A stretch of DNA of 64,000 nucleotides from JACDHG01 sp963815295 (lineage in GTDB: Bacteria; Actinomycetota; Actinomycetes; Propionibacteriales; Nocardioidaceae). Shown here in pieces: positions 32,675-41,705 of this stretch. The notes below the pieces were generated by a model. The model worked only from the letters and a program-made list of their open reading frames with translations, had not been told where the DNA came from and searched no databases. Each line of letters starts with the position of its first letter. Position 1 is the stretch's first letter. The DNA lies in contig CAWFFZ010000003.1 in NCBI GenBank assembly GCA_963815295.1, forward strand, positions 186,001 through 250,000, given 5' to 3'. Position numbers and translations under genes: made by a program.

Positions 32675-33845
32675 GCACCGAGACGACGATCTCGAAGCGA
32701 TCATGCGAGCAGGGCTGCAGGACAAGGCCGAAGAGGTCGAGAACCACGGCGGGTATGCCGCCCAGGCTCGAGCCGGCGCACGCACCCGGCGACGCACCCG
32801 CATCGGGCTGGTCGCGGCCGCGACCGCTGCTGTCATCGTGGCGGGAGTGGTCGCCACCGACCTCGTGGATGACCCAAGTGTCGACAAGACTCCCGTCGCG
32901 GGCCCGACTCACACCGGGAATAACAGCAAGGGTCCAGGATCGGGTCCCCAGGTCCCGGCCAACTGGCGGGTCGAGTCCTACCGTGGCGTGCAGCTCCGAG
33001 TGCCCCCTGACTGGGGCTGGGGAGGAGCGCCCAGACGAGACCACGACGGCAATGGCGAGATCTTCTGCGGCCCGGGCGCGCACGCGTATCCCGGCGCCGA
33101 CGGCGAAACCCGGTTCGACGAAGAGAGCGCCAAGCCCTACGTCGGTCGGGCGGACTACACGTTGAGCGACCTCTGCATGCTCGACTGGTCCGACGCACCG
33201 TCGCAGCCCTGGGTCTGGTTCGGTGCACCGATCGAGGTCGGCACCGTCGACCTTTCCAACGGGTTCGTCCAGCGGACGGTCGAGTTAGCTGGAGTGCGCG
33301 TGACTGTGGGGGACGACGACGCCGACGAGCTCGCCTTGATCCTGGCTTCGGTCGAGGCAGTGGGGGTCGACGCCAACGGGTGTGACACGGCTACGCGGCC
33401 AATCGCGCAAATCCCAGGAGCCGGCGTCGTGCGTGATCCAGCAGCTTCCAAGACCGACTTTGGCGACGTGGAGTCTGTCTCGGTATGCGCCTACCGCCGC
33501 GAGGACACAGGTCCCGACGTCTTCCTCGGGTACTCGACCACGATCTCTGCGTCGGCGGGGAGAGAGCTCGTGGACACTTTGGAGCAGGGTCCGGTCTTCG
33601 TCTATCGGTGCGCGATCCCGGACGGGACGATCCTGGATTTGGTCCTGCTGCGTTTCCACAGTGATACCGGAGACATCGACGTGCCGGTGCAGCTCGGCTG
33701 TCCCGGCTACGGAACCGAGCAGGGATTCGTCAAGATCACGGAGGAGAACGCCCGGCCGTGGATTGTCGACGCGATCGGGCTCTACGTGTCGGACGGCTCA
33801 GCCGGCAAGGGACTGACCGGACTGTTCCACCCCATCCCGGGCTGA
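32667..33845 (+). CDS. Single-pass membrane protein, probable anti-sigma or sigma-partner
   Basis: 392 residues. An acidic cytoplasmic N terminus (TEHRDDDLEAIMRAGLQDKAEEV) is followed by a basic patch (ARTRRRTR), one membrane helix (about 47-65, IGLVAAATAAVIVAGVVATDL) and a large extracytoplasmic domain of unknown family with several Cys. It overlaps the ECF sigma gene by 8 bases, and this pairing with a short N-terminal segment is usual for membrane-bound regulators of ECF sigma factors. No ZAS zinc motif (HxxxCxxC) is present, so the anti-sigma role is inferred from context. Confidence 0.6.
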   Translation: MTEHRDDDLEAIMRAGLQDKAEEVENHGGYAAQARAGARTRRRTRIGLVAAATAAVIVAGVVATDLVDDPSVDKTPVAGPTHTGNNSKGPGSGPQVPANWRVESYRGVQLRVPPDWGWGGAPRRDHDGNGEIFCGPGAHAYPGADGETRFDEESAKPYVGRADYTLSDLCMLDWSDAPSQPWVWFGAPIEVGTVDLSNGFVQRTVELAGVRVTVGDDDADELALILASVEAVGVDANGCDTATRPIAQIPGAGVVRDPAASKTDFGDVESVSVCAYRREDTGPDVFLGYSTTISASAGRELVDTLEQGPVFVYRCAIPDGTILDLVLLRFHSDTGDIDVPVQLGCPGYGTEQGFVKITEENARPWIVDAIGLYVSDGSAGKGLTGLFHPIPG

Positions 33846-33878
33846 CACGCACCACCTGCTGGCCTTGGCCACACGGGC

Positions 33879-34715
33879 TCAGGCCAGAGCCCCGGTTGCG
33901 GCGATGACCGCGACCCCGATCGCGGCCACGGCCATGCTCGTGAAGAACGCCGCCTCCGAGCGTGGCCGCCGACGGACGACGACCAGTCCGCCAACAGCCA
34001 ACCCAACAGCCGCGACCAGTGCCACCACAGCCCATCGCATCGGCGGATCCGCACCGACGACGGCGATCGCCGCGGCCGCCACGGCGCATGCCGAGGCCAC
34101 GATGGCGGACGTCGAGCGACCCAGTCGGTGCGGCAGCCCTTGCACCGCAGTGGCCTCGTCCTCGTCGAGGTCGGGCAGCACGTTGCCGAAATGCGCCGCC
34201 ACTCCGATCAAGCCACCGGCCACGAACGCCCAACCAGGAGGCCACGCGGGCTCGTCGAGAGCCAGCGTGGCCACCGCAGGCAACGCGCCGAAGGAGACGA
34301 AGAAGGGCACCGGCGACACGGCCATCGACTTGAGCCCGAGGTTGTAGACCCATCCCCCCAACACGACGCAGAGCTGTACGACGCCTGCCCGCCACCCGAG
34401 TGCAAGCGAGGCCGCCGTCGTCACGACAAGGGCCACGGCCGTTGCAGCGACGACCGTTCGGGAGGAGAGCCCACCGGTGGCTAGCGGCTTATCGGCCCGC
34501 CCGCTGGCGATGTCGCGACGCACGTCGATCAGGTCGTTCGACCAGCCGATGGACAGCTGGCCTGTGAGCACCGCCACGCCCGCGACCACGACAACAGCCA
34601 AGTCGTTGCCCGCGGACGCCACCAGCACGGTCGCCATCGCTGTGACGGCGACCGTCGGGATCGGGTGGCACGACAACAGCAGCCCACGTGCGACGGAATC
34701 GCGGGGAGCACCCAT
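33879..34715 (-). CDS. UbiA-family prenyltransferase
   Basis: 278 residues, about eight membrane helices. The first prenyl-diphosphate motif is NDLIDVRRD (N-D-x2-D-x3-D) at about residue 58. The second acidic motif is NVLPDLDEDEATAVQGLPHRLG near residue 175. UbiA enzymes attach isoprenyl chains to aromatic rings (quinones, heme O) or sugars. No quinone or aromatic biosynthesis genes are adjacent, so the acceptor is unknown. Start ATG 34715 (MGAPRDSVARG) is favoured over a frame open 29 codons further. Convergent with the sigma-partner gene. Confidence 0.83.
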   Translation of the reverse strand: MGAPRDSVARGLLLSCHPIPTVAVTAMATVLVASAGNDLAVVVVAGVAVLTGQLSIGWSNDLIDVRRDIASGRADKPLATGGLSSRTVVAATAVALVVTTAASLALGWRAGVVQLCVVLGGWVYNLGLKSMAVSPVPFFVSFGALPAVATLALDEPAWPPGWAFVAGGLIGVAAHFGNVLPDLDEDEATAVQGLPHRLGRSTSAIVASACAVAAAAIAVVGADPPMRWAVVALVAAVGLAVGGLVVVRRRPRSEAAFFTSMAVAAIGVAVIAATGALA

Positions 34716-34822
34716 CGCACCATGATGCAGCCAACTCCATACTCGACTGATGCAACCCTCGGCGGCGCGACATGCGTCTTCATGTTGACCGACAGTGGTC
34801 ATTCATCGAGGGGGGTAACACC

Positions 34823-35893
34823 ATGAACACACTCAAACATCGCCGAGTCGCACGGCTCAGCGTGATCGTCGTAGCGACGATTGCCAGCGCCGGCCTCGCG
34901 ACGACGAGCGCGGCGACAACCTCGGACGCGAGCTCTGCTGCCGCAGTGACGAGACTCGATCCCGGCTCGCTCGAGCGCGGCTCCGACCCGAGCCTGCCGT
35001 ACTTGGTCAACGACCAGATCCGCGACGGAGACATCCGCATCAACGTCGCGAGCCAGCCGAATCACCTCAGCCTGTGGAAGACCGCCGGGGGCTACCTCCT
35101 GCTCGACCAGCTGTATTCGACCGGCGAGATGCGGCTGACGGCATATGACCGCGACGGCGACCGCCGGGTGGTCGCTCGCGGAGACATCCTCGACGTCGTG
35201 GTGTCCGAAGACAAGCGGCGGATCGCCGTCGTCGACGACCTCAACGGCGGGCTCGGCCCCTTCACCGTCAAGGTCGTCAACCCGACCACCGGAAATGAGT
35301 TCGGGGCGCGTCACTTCGGTTATGCCGACGCCATTGCACTCGACGGCGAGCGGGTTTTCCTCAACCGGCGCGACGGTGGTGACATCGTCAGCGGCACCTG
35401 GAAGTACGAGACCAACGTCGTCAAGACCCTGGCGAAGCGCCAGTTGCTCGACGCCGACCTGCGTCAGCGGATCCTGGTGTTCGCAGGGATCGGAAGCGGG
35501 GGTGGCGAGGGCTGCGCTCGAGTGACGCGGATGGGCAACCAGTCGCAAGCCCTGTGGCGCGCCTGCCAATTCGAGCCGGTTGACTGGTCGCGCGACGGTC
35601 GCCACGCTCTGGCCTCGTGGGACTACTTCGACATGGCCGGCACCGACCGCTGGCTCACCGTCGATGGCCGCAACGGTGATCGGACAGGCCGCGTCAGCGG
35701 TCGGCTCGACTGGATCGCGGTGTGGGAGTCCAACAACCGGTTCCTGACCATCGCCCAGGGCGACGACGGGCAGACGGCCATCGTGCGCTGCACCGTAGGC
35801 GGAGCATGCGAGCGAGCCAGCCGAACCTGGGACCGTCCAGTGGTCCCGGACCTCTACTACAACGCACCACCGGTCCTGATCGCTGAGAACTGA
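34823..35893 (+). CDS. Secreted hypothetical protein, beta-propeller-like
   Basis: 356 residues. Sec signal peptide at 1-31 (LKHRR basic start, hydrophobic LSVIVVATIASAGLA, then TTSAAT). The mature part has recurring short strands with D/G-rich turns (LSLWKTAGGYLLLDQLY, RRIAVVDDLNGGL, HALASWDYFDMAG) that look like WD40/TolB-type propeller blades. No catalytic motif or named family was recognised. GAGGGGGG at 34809-34815 supports the ATG. Monocistronic, with a strong hairpin after the stop. Confidence 0.7.
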   Translation: MNTLKHRRVARLSVIVVATIASAGLATTSAATTSDASSAAAVTRLDPGSLERGSDPSLPYLVNDQIRDGDIRINVASQPNHLSLWKTAGGYLLLDQLYSTGEMRLTAYDRDGDRRVVARGDILDVVVSEDKRRIAVVDDLNGGLGPFTVKVVNPTTGNEFGARHFGYADAIALDGERVFLNRRDGGDIVSGTWKYETNVVKTLAKRQLLDADLRQRILVFAGIGSGGGEGCARVTRMGNQSQALWRACQFEPVDWSRDGRHALASWDYFDMAGTDRWLTVDGRNGDRTGRVSGRLDWIAVWESNNRFLTIAQGDDGQTAIVRCTVGGACERASRTWDRPVVPDLYYNAPPVLIAEN

Positions 35894-35907
35894 CGGCCCT
35901 CACCTGC

Positions 35908-35938
35908 GATGGCGCCACTGCGAGTCAGTGGCGCCATC
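35908..35938. terminator. Hairpin terminator after secreted protein gene
   Basis: GATGGCGCCACTG, loop CGAGT, CAGTGGCGCCATC: a perfect 13-bp stem with no T-run, typical of actinobacterial terminators. Confidence 0.7.
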
Positions 35939-36032
35939 TGCATGTCTGACACCGATCGGTACGCCGGTGAGCGCAATCCACCCAAGAGGGGGAAGACTTG
36001 AGGGCCTCACCCGCTCCTGAGGAGACGCCGCC

Positions 36033-37394
36033 ATGAGCACTGAAGTCGATGTCGTCGTTGTTGGGCTAGGCCCGGGCGGGGAGGCCGTCGCCACCCAACT
36101 AGCCCAGGCCGGCCTCGAGGTGGTCGGCGTCGACAAGCATCTGGTCGGGGGCGAATGTCCTTACTACGGGTGCATTCCGAGCAAGATGATGATTCGCGCG
36201 GCCAATGTGCTCGAGGAGGGTCGTCGCGTCCCTGACCTCGCCGGCGCCAGCACCGTGACGCCAGACTGGTCACCCGTCGCCACGCGGATCGCCGACGAGG
36301 CCACCGCCCACTGGGACGACCAGATCGCTGTCGACCGGCTCGAGAGAGCGGGCGCTCGCTTCGTGCGTGGAGTTGGCCGGCTCGATGGCCATCGCACCGT
36401 AGTGGCAGGCGGCGAGGCGTTCGTCGCGCGCCGGGGCGTCGTGCTGAACCCGGGCACCTCACCCGCCATACCTCTGATCGACGGGCTGGCAGAGACGCCG
36501 TACTGGACGAACCGCGACGCGGTTCAGCTCACCGAGCTTCCCGGCTCCCTGATCATCGTCGGCGGTGGCCCGATCGGGCTGGAGCTGGGGCAGGCGTTCT
36601 CCCGTTTCGGGGTCGAGGTGACTGTCCTTGAGCGGGCGCCCCGGATCCTCAACCCCGAGGAGCCCGAGGCGAGCAAGCTGCTCGGTGACGTGTTCGCGCG
36701 AGAGGGCATCCAGGTGCTCGCCGACGTCTCCATCTCAGAGATCTCGTACGACGACGGGCGCTTCGCGGTCACCCTCGATGACCAGACCCTGACGGCGGAC
36801 AAGCTACTCGTCGGGGCGGGCCGGACGCCCAACTTTGCTGACCTGGGCCTCGACACGGTCGGCCTCGACCCGGTGGCCAGATCGATCGACACAGACGAGC
36901 GGCTCAGCGCCGCCGACGGTCTATGGGCGCTGGGCGACATCACGGGCAAGGGCGCGTTCACGCATGTGTCGATGTACCAGGCCGCGATCGTGGTGCGCGC
37001 CATCCTCGACCCGGACGGCGACGGCCCGTGGGCCGACTACCGAGCGGTCCCGCGGGTGACGTTCACCGACCCGGAGGTCGGCTCTGTCGGCATGTCGGAG
37101 CAGCAGGCCCGCGACGCGGGTCTGCAGGTGCGCGTCGGGTCAACCGACCTGACCGCATCGACCCGCGGCTGGATTCACAAGGCGGGCAACGAGGGGTTCA
37201 TCAAGCTGATCGAAGACGCCGAGCGCGGAGTGCTGGTCGGTGCTTGTGTTGCCGGCCCGTCCGGTGGTGAGGTGCTGTCTGCACTGGTGGTCGCCGTCCA
37301 CGGCGAGGTGCCGACCGGGCGGCTGCGCTCGATGATCTACGCGTATCCGACGTTCCACCGAGCGATCGAGGCGGCCGTCAAGGCGCTGGACTGA
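36033..37394 (+). CDS. Pyridine nucleotide-disulfide oxidoreductase (dihydrolipoamide dehydrogenase/MerA-like)
   Basis: 453 residues. FAD site VVVVGLGPGGEAVATQLA, redox-active disulfide GGECPYYGCIPSKMM (Cys at about 42 and 47), NAD(P) site LIIVGGGPIGLELGQAFS (about 170), FAD motif LWALGDITGKG (about 303) and a dimerisation domain ending YAYPTFHRAIEAA with the family His-Glu pair. Such proteins reduce lipoamide, glutathione-like thiols, mycothione or metals. It lacks the extra Cys and NmerA domain of mercuric reductase and is isolated from dehydrogenase-complex genes. The physiological substrate is open. Confidence 0.85.
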   Translation: MSTEVDVVVVGLGPGGEAVATQLAQAGLEVVGVDKHLVGGECPYYGCIPSKMMIRAANVLEEGRRVPDLAGASTVTPDWSPVATRIADEATAHWDDQIAVDRLERAGARFVRGVGRLDGHRTVVAGGEAFVARRGVVLNPGTSPAIPLIDGLAETPYWTNRDAVQLTELPGSLIIVGGGPIGLELGQAFSRFGVEVTVLERAPRILNPEEPEASKLLGDVFAREGIQVLADVSISEISYDDGRFAVTLDDQTLTADKLLVGAGRTPNFADLGLDTVGLDPVARSIDTDERLSAADGLWALGDITGKGAFTHVSMYQAAIVVRAILDPDGDGPWADYRAVPRVTFTDPEVGSVGMSEQQARDAGLQVRVGSTDLTASTRGWIHKAGNEGFIKLIEDAERGVLVGACVAGPSGGEVLSALVVAVHGEVPTGRLRSMIYAYPTFHRAIEAAVKALD

Positions 37395-37540
37395 GGCGTC
37401 ATACCTGGTGACCCCAGTCCAGTCCGTGGACAGCGCATGACGCGGGGCCGAACGCTGCGCGGAAACACCGCGCCGACCCTTGTCAGGGCAGGGAAACGGG
37501 GCCTAGGGTCCCGTGCAGGCTGCGATCTGAGGAGACCAAC

Positions 37541-39220
37541 ATGTCCATGTCTGAGACCCCAAACCCTCTCGCCGGCTCATTGGCATCCAGCCGCCGACAA
37601 TTCCTCGCGCGAGTCGCTGGCGTGGCCGGGCTGGCAGCCGTCGCCACCATGCCGGTGGACAGGGCCGCTGGTGTGGTCCGCCCCCGCCATGGTGACTACC
37701 CGTTCACCCTGGGCATCGCCTCCGGCGATCCCACCCCCGATGGAGTGGTGCTGTGGACGAGGCTCGCGCCGGAGCCATTCGCCCTCCACGGCGGCATGGC
37801 GCCGACGGCTGTCGGTGTCGACTGGAAGATCGCCACCAACCACGCAATGACGCGGGGAGTGCGTTCTGGACGCGCACTCGCACCGCCAGAGCTGGCTCAC
37901 TCGGTGCACGTCGAGCTCACGGGCCTGGAGCCCGGCCGGCACTACTTCTACCAGTTCCGCTACGGCAAGCACGTGTCAGCTGTTGGCCGCACCAAGACCG
38001 CCCCAGCCCGCGGCGAGCGGCTTCAGCACCTCAGCTTCGCCTTCGCCTCCTGCCAGGCGTGGGACTACGGCTACTACTCGGCCTATCGGCACCTCGCCGA
38101 GGAGGACCTCGACCTCGTCGTCCACCTCGGTGACTATGTGTACGAAGGCGGCATCGATGCCATGGGCGGGTATAGGGACACGCCTGTGCCTCACCCAGCG
38201 CGACCAGCCCCGCGGAACCTGCGCCAGTGGCGCAACCGGTATGCGCTCTACAAGACCGACCCGGCCCTGCAGTTGGCGCACAGCCGGTTCCCATGGATCG
38301 TGACGTGGGACGACCACGAAGTGCAGAACGACTACGCCAGCGACGACTCACAGTACGAAGGCGACATCAGCGCCTTGCGCGCTGCGGCATACCAGGCGTA
38401 CTACGAGCACCAGCCCCTGCGGGCGCGCTCGATCCCTCGCGGTGAGCAGCTGCGGCTCTACCGGCGCCTGAGCTTCGGCAACCTGGCCAAGTTCCACGTC
38501 CTGGACGGACGGCAGTACCGCTCGATCCCGCCGTGCGGTTGGGGGGAGGCCCCGGCCTGCGATGCGGCATACAACCCGGCGGTCTCGATGCTCGGCCAGC
38601 CGCAGGAGCAGTGGCTCGAAGAAGGGCTGGGAGGGTCAAACGCACGCTGGGACGTGCTGGCCAACAACGTGATGATGTCTCGGCTCGACCACGACGGACC
38701 AGCCGGAACAACGTTGTGGCACGACGCGTGGGACGGCTTCCCGGCAGCGCGAAACCGCATCACCGAGCAGTTCGTTGAGGCTGACGTCCGCAACCCGATC
38801 CTGATCACGGGCGACTGGCACTCGACGTTCGTCAACGACATTCATCGCGATTTCGACGTGCCGGACTCGCCGACGGTGGCGACGGAGTTCGTCGGTACGT
38901 CGATCTCGACCAACGGCGACGACATCGTCTACGGGCCCTACTACGGACCGATGATCCAGTTCAACCCGCACATCAAGTTCTTCGACGGCGACCGCCGCGG
39001 CTACGTGCGCTGCGAGGTCACCCCAGACTTGTGGCGCACCGACCTGCGCATGGTCGAGACGGTGCTCAGCCCCACCGCCCAGGACTACACGTATGCGTCC
39101 TTCATCGTCGAGGACGGGCAGCCGGGAGCCCAGCAGATCGCTGGGCCTCCGACAGCCGCCTGGAAGGGTCGAGGTGGGTCCACGACCCTGACTCCAGCCG
39201 CCGCCGCGGAGCGTCACTAG
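37541..39220 (+). CDS. phoD: PhoD-type alkaline phosphatase/phosphodiesterase
   Basis: 559 residues. Twin-arginine signal SSRRQFLARVAGVAGLAAVA, so it is exported folded. PhoD N-terminal domain: FTLGIASGDPTPDGVVLWTRL. Metallophosphatase core: FAFASCQAWDYGYYSAYRHL, VVHLGDYVYEG, PWIVTWDDHEVQNDYA and ITGDWHSTFVND, which supply the Fe/Ca ligands. Releases phosphate from mono- and diesters outside the cell, usually under phosphate starvation. No PHO box was identified upstream. Stands alone. Confidence 0.92.
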   Translation: MSMSETPNPLAGSLASSRRQFLARVAGVAGLAAVATMPVDRAAGVVRPRHGDYPFTLGIASGDPTPDGVVLWTRLAPEPFALHGGMAPTAVGVDWKIATNHAMTRGVRSGRALAPPELAHSVHVELTGLEPGRHYFYQFRYGKHVSAVGRTKTAPARGERLQHLSFAFASCQAWDYGYYSAYRHLAEEDLDLVVHLGDYVYEGGIDAMGGYRDTPVPHPARPAPRNLRQWRNRYALYKTDPALQLAHSRFPWIVTWDDHEVQNDYASDDSQYEGDISALRAAAYQAYYEHQPLRARSIPRGEQLRLYRRLSFGNLAKFHVLDGRQYRSIPPCGWGEAPACDAAYNPAVSMLGQPQEQWLEEGLGGSNARWDVLANNVMMSRLDHDGPAGTTLWHDAWDGFPAARNRITEQFVEADVRNPILITGDWHSTFVNDIHRDFDVPDSPTVATEFVGTSISTNGDDIVYGPYYGPMIQFNPHIKFFDGDRRGYVRCEVTPDLWRTDLRMVETVLSPTAQDYTYASFIVEDGQPGAQQIAGPPTAAWKGRGGSTTLTPAAAAERH

Positions 39221-39303
39221 CAACTCAGGAGTTTGGCCACCGACCGGCTGATGGGGCCGGTTGGGGCTAATCGGGGTGCGGCGGAGGGCACCCGTGGTCG
39301 ATC

Positions 39304-40995
39304 ATGGCCGGTGTGGGTCATGTCGACGTCTCCGGAATCCGGTTCGAGCTACCCGATGGTCGGGTATTGCTCGACGACGTCTCGTTCCGGGTCGGCGAGG
39401 GCGCGAAGGTTGCGTTGGTGGGTGCCAACGGGGCCGGCAAGACGACGCTGCTCAAGATCATCACCGGTGATCTGACGGCGCACGCCGGAGGGGTAAGCCG
39501 CTCGGGCGGGCTCGGCGTGATGCGCCAGATGGTCACCCAAGGCAACGAAGGGCTGACCGTCCACGACCTGCTGCTGTCCGTGGCCCCGCCACGCGTCCGA
39601 GCCGCGGCGGCTGCCGTCGAGGCTGCCGAGCTGAAGATGATGGACGCCGAGGACGAGAAGTCGCAGATGCACTACGCAGCGACGCTGGCCGAGTGGGCAG
39701 ACGCCGGCGGCTACGACATCGAGGTCCTGTGGGACGTCTGCACGATGGCCGCTCTCGGCGTCGACTACGACCGGTGCAAGTACCGCGATCTCAAGACTCT
39801 CAGCGGTGGCGAGCAGAAGCGGCTCGTTCTCGAGGCGTTGCTGCGCGGCCCCGACGAGGTGCTGCTGCTCGACGAGCCCGACAACTTCCTCGACGTGCCC
39901 AGCAAGCTCTGGTTGGAGGAGCGGATGCGCGAGTCGCCGAAGACGCTGCTCTACGTCAGCCACGACCGCGAGCTGATGAACAACACCGCGACCCGGGTCG
40001 TCACGGTCGAGCTTGGTGGCGCAGGCAACACCGTGTGGGTGCATCCCGGTGGCTTTGCGACTTACCACGAGGCGCGCCGGGCCCGGTTCGCCCGCCTGGA
40101 GGAGCTGCGTCGACGCTGGGATGAGGAACACGCCAAGCTTCGTGCCTTGATGCTGATGTACAAGCAGAAGGCGGCGTACAACGACGGCATGGCCTCGCGC
40201 TATCAGGCAGCGGTGACGCGGTTGCGCATGTTCGAGGAGAAGGGGCCTCCTGAGAACCAGCCGCTCGAGCAGAACGTCAAGATGCGACTCAAGGGTGGCC
40301 GCACCGGCAAGCGTGCCGTCATCTGCGAACAGCTCGAGCTGACTGGTCTGATGACGGCGTTCGACCTGGAGGTCTGGTACGGCGAACGGGTGGCAGTGCT
40401 CGGCTCCAACGGCTCCGGGAAGTCGCACTACCTGCGGCTGCTGGCGGCTGGCGGCTCCGACCCCGACGTCGAGCATCGGCCGGTCAGTGAGGTGCCGATC
40501 AAGCCGGTCGAGCACACGGGGCGAGCACGGCTCGGCGCCAGGGTGCGGCCGGGCTGGTTCGTGCAGACCCACGAACATCCGGAGCTGATCGGCCGGACGC
40601 TCTTGGAGATCCTGCACCGTGGCGACGACCATCGAGCCGGTATGCCGCGCGAGCAGGCCGCGCGAGCCCTCGACCGTTACGAGCTGGCGTACGCCTCGGA
40701 GCAGAAGTTCGAGTCTCTTTCGGGCGGTCAGCAGGCGCGACTGCAGATCCTGTTGCTGGAGCTCTCGGGTGCAACCCTGCTGCTGCTGGACGAGCCCACC
40801 GACAACCTCGACGTCGAGTCCGCCGAGGCGCTGGAGGAGGGGCTGGAGACATTCGAGGGCACGGTGTTGGCGGTCACCCACGACCGCTGGTTCGCCCGGA
40901 GCTTCGACCGTTTCCTCGTGTTCGGTGCCGACGGGTCGGTCTACGAGTCCGACGAGCCGGTCTGGGACGAGGGCCGAGTGCAGCGCGCCCGCTGA
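39304..40995 (+). CDS. ABC-F family ATPase
   Basis: 563 residues, two nucleotide-binding domains and no membrane segment. NBD1: Walker A GANGAGKTT (about 41), signature LSGGEQKR, Walker B EVLLLDEPDNFLD. NBD2: GSNGSGKS (about 363), LSGGQQARL, LLLLDEPTDNLD. The linker (about 260-330) is the charged helical arm that reaches the ribosomal E site in this family. ABC-F proteins tune translation or protect ribosomes from antibiotics; which one cannot be told. ATG at 39304 with a weak upstream site. Confidence 0.9.
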   Translation: MAGVGHVDVSGIRFELPDGRVLLDDVSFRVGEGAKVALVGANGAGKTTLLKIITGDLTAHAGGVSRSGGLGVMRQMVTQGNEGLTVHDLLLSVAPPRVRAAAAAVEAAELKMMDAEDEKSQMHYAATLAEWADAGGYDIEVLWDVCTMAALGVDYDRCKYRDLKTLSGGEQKRLVLEALLRGPDEVLLLDEPDNFLDVPSKLWLEERMRESPKTLLYVSHDRELMNNTATRVVTVELGGAGNTVWVHPGGFATYHEARRARFARLEELRRRWDEEHAKLRALMLMYKQKAAYNDGMASRYQAAVTRLRMFEEKGPPENQPLEQNVKMRLKGGRTGKRAVICEQLELTGLMTAFDLEVWYGERVAVLGSNGSGKSHYLRLLAAGGSDPDVEHRPVSEVPIKPVEHTGRARLGARVRPGWFVQTHEHPELIGRTLLEILHRGDDHRAGMPREQAARALDRYELAYASEQKFESLSGGQQARLQILLLELSGATLLLLDEPTDNLDVESAEALEEGLETFEGTVLAVTHDRWFARSFDRFLVFGADGSVYESDEPVWDEGRVQRAR

Positions 40996-41012
40996 GCTGA
41001 GGTCATCGCAGG

Positions 41013-41582
41013 TCAGTCGGGGACGCGGATCACGATCCGCTCGCACCGCTCGATGATGTCCTTGCGATCACGGGTGCTGTAGTAGGCGAGCAAGTCGCCG
41101 GCGCCTGGACCACAGTCGATCCTGTCGACGTAGCCGTCGCGCCGGGTGCGTAGCTCGTCGGCCCCCCTGCCAGCGTTAACGAAATCTCGACCGTTGCCGA
41201 AGCCAAGGTGGTCGTTGCCTAACCCGCCGAACAGACGGTCGTGATCGACCGGCATGTTCGGGCTGAACTCGGTGGCCACCCAGTCGACGATCCAGTCGTG
41301 TCCCGCGTTGCCCTGGATGTAGTCGCCGAGGAGCCCGCCGCTGATGTCGTCGCCTCGGGCTCCGCCGAAGATCATGTCACGACCGGGGCCACCGGTCAGG
41401 CCGTCTCTTCCGCCTCGACCGAAGAGTGCGTCGTCGCCCGCCCGGCCGGTGATTGTGTCCTGACCGTTTGTGCCGACTAGCCGGTCGTCCCCTGATGTGC
41501 CGGCGATGACGTCGGCGACTGCGACCCCGCCGAGTGGAATGGTGAGCGCGACTGTGCATGCCGCTGCGATTGCAGTCTTCAT
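41013..41582 (-). CDS. Secreted calcium-binding RTX-repeat protein
   Basis: 189 residues. Signal peptide MKTAIAAACTVALTIPLGGVAVA, then immediately RTX nonapeptides (GGxGxDxxx pattern): GTSGDDRLVGTNGQD, GRAGDDALFGRGGRD, GGPGRDMIFGGARGDD and GGLGNDHLGFGNGRD. These fold into a calcium-loaded beta-roll outside the cell. No enzymatic domain is attached, unlike most RTX proteins. The Cys-containing tail (RIDCGPGAGD, ERCERI) resembles those of other small actinobacterial RTX proteins. AGGAG precedes ATG 41582; an upstream in-frame start adds eight residues. Exported by the Sec route rather than type I secretion. Confidence 0.82.
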   Translation of the reverse strand: MKTAIAAACTVALTIPLGGVAVADVIAGTSGDDRLVGTNGQDTITGRAGDDALFGRGGRDGLTGGPGRDMIFGGARGDDISGGLLGDYIQGNAGHDWIVDWVATEFSPNMPVDHDRLFGGLGNDHLGFGNGRDFVNAGRGADELRTRRDGYVDRIDCGPGAGDLLAYYSTRDRKDIIERCERIVIRVPD

Positions 41583-41705
41583 TGTGGTTCTCCTGATTCT
41601 TCGCACAAATGTCTGTGCTATCTAGACGCGACGAGACAGCCCTGAGTTGCCTCGTCTATTCGTCTCGTGTGCATGTCAGCATCTTGGCATCAGCAACCAG
41701 CATCG

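Noticed and set aside
39349..41046. 565-codon open frame antisense to the ABC-F gene
   Set aside because: Low-complexity shadow of a well-conserved gene, with no motif of its own.
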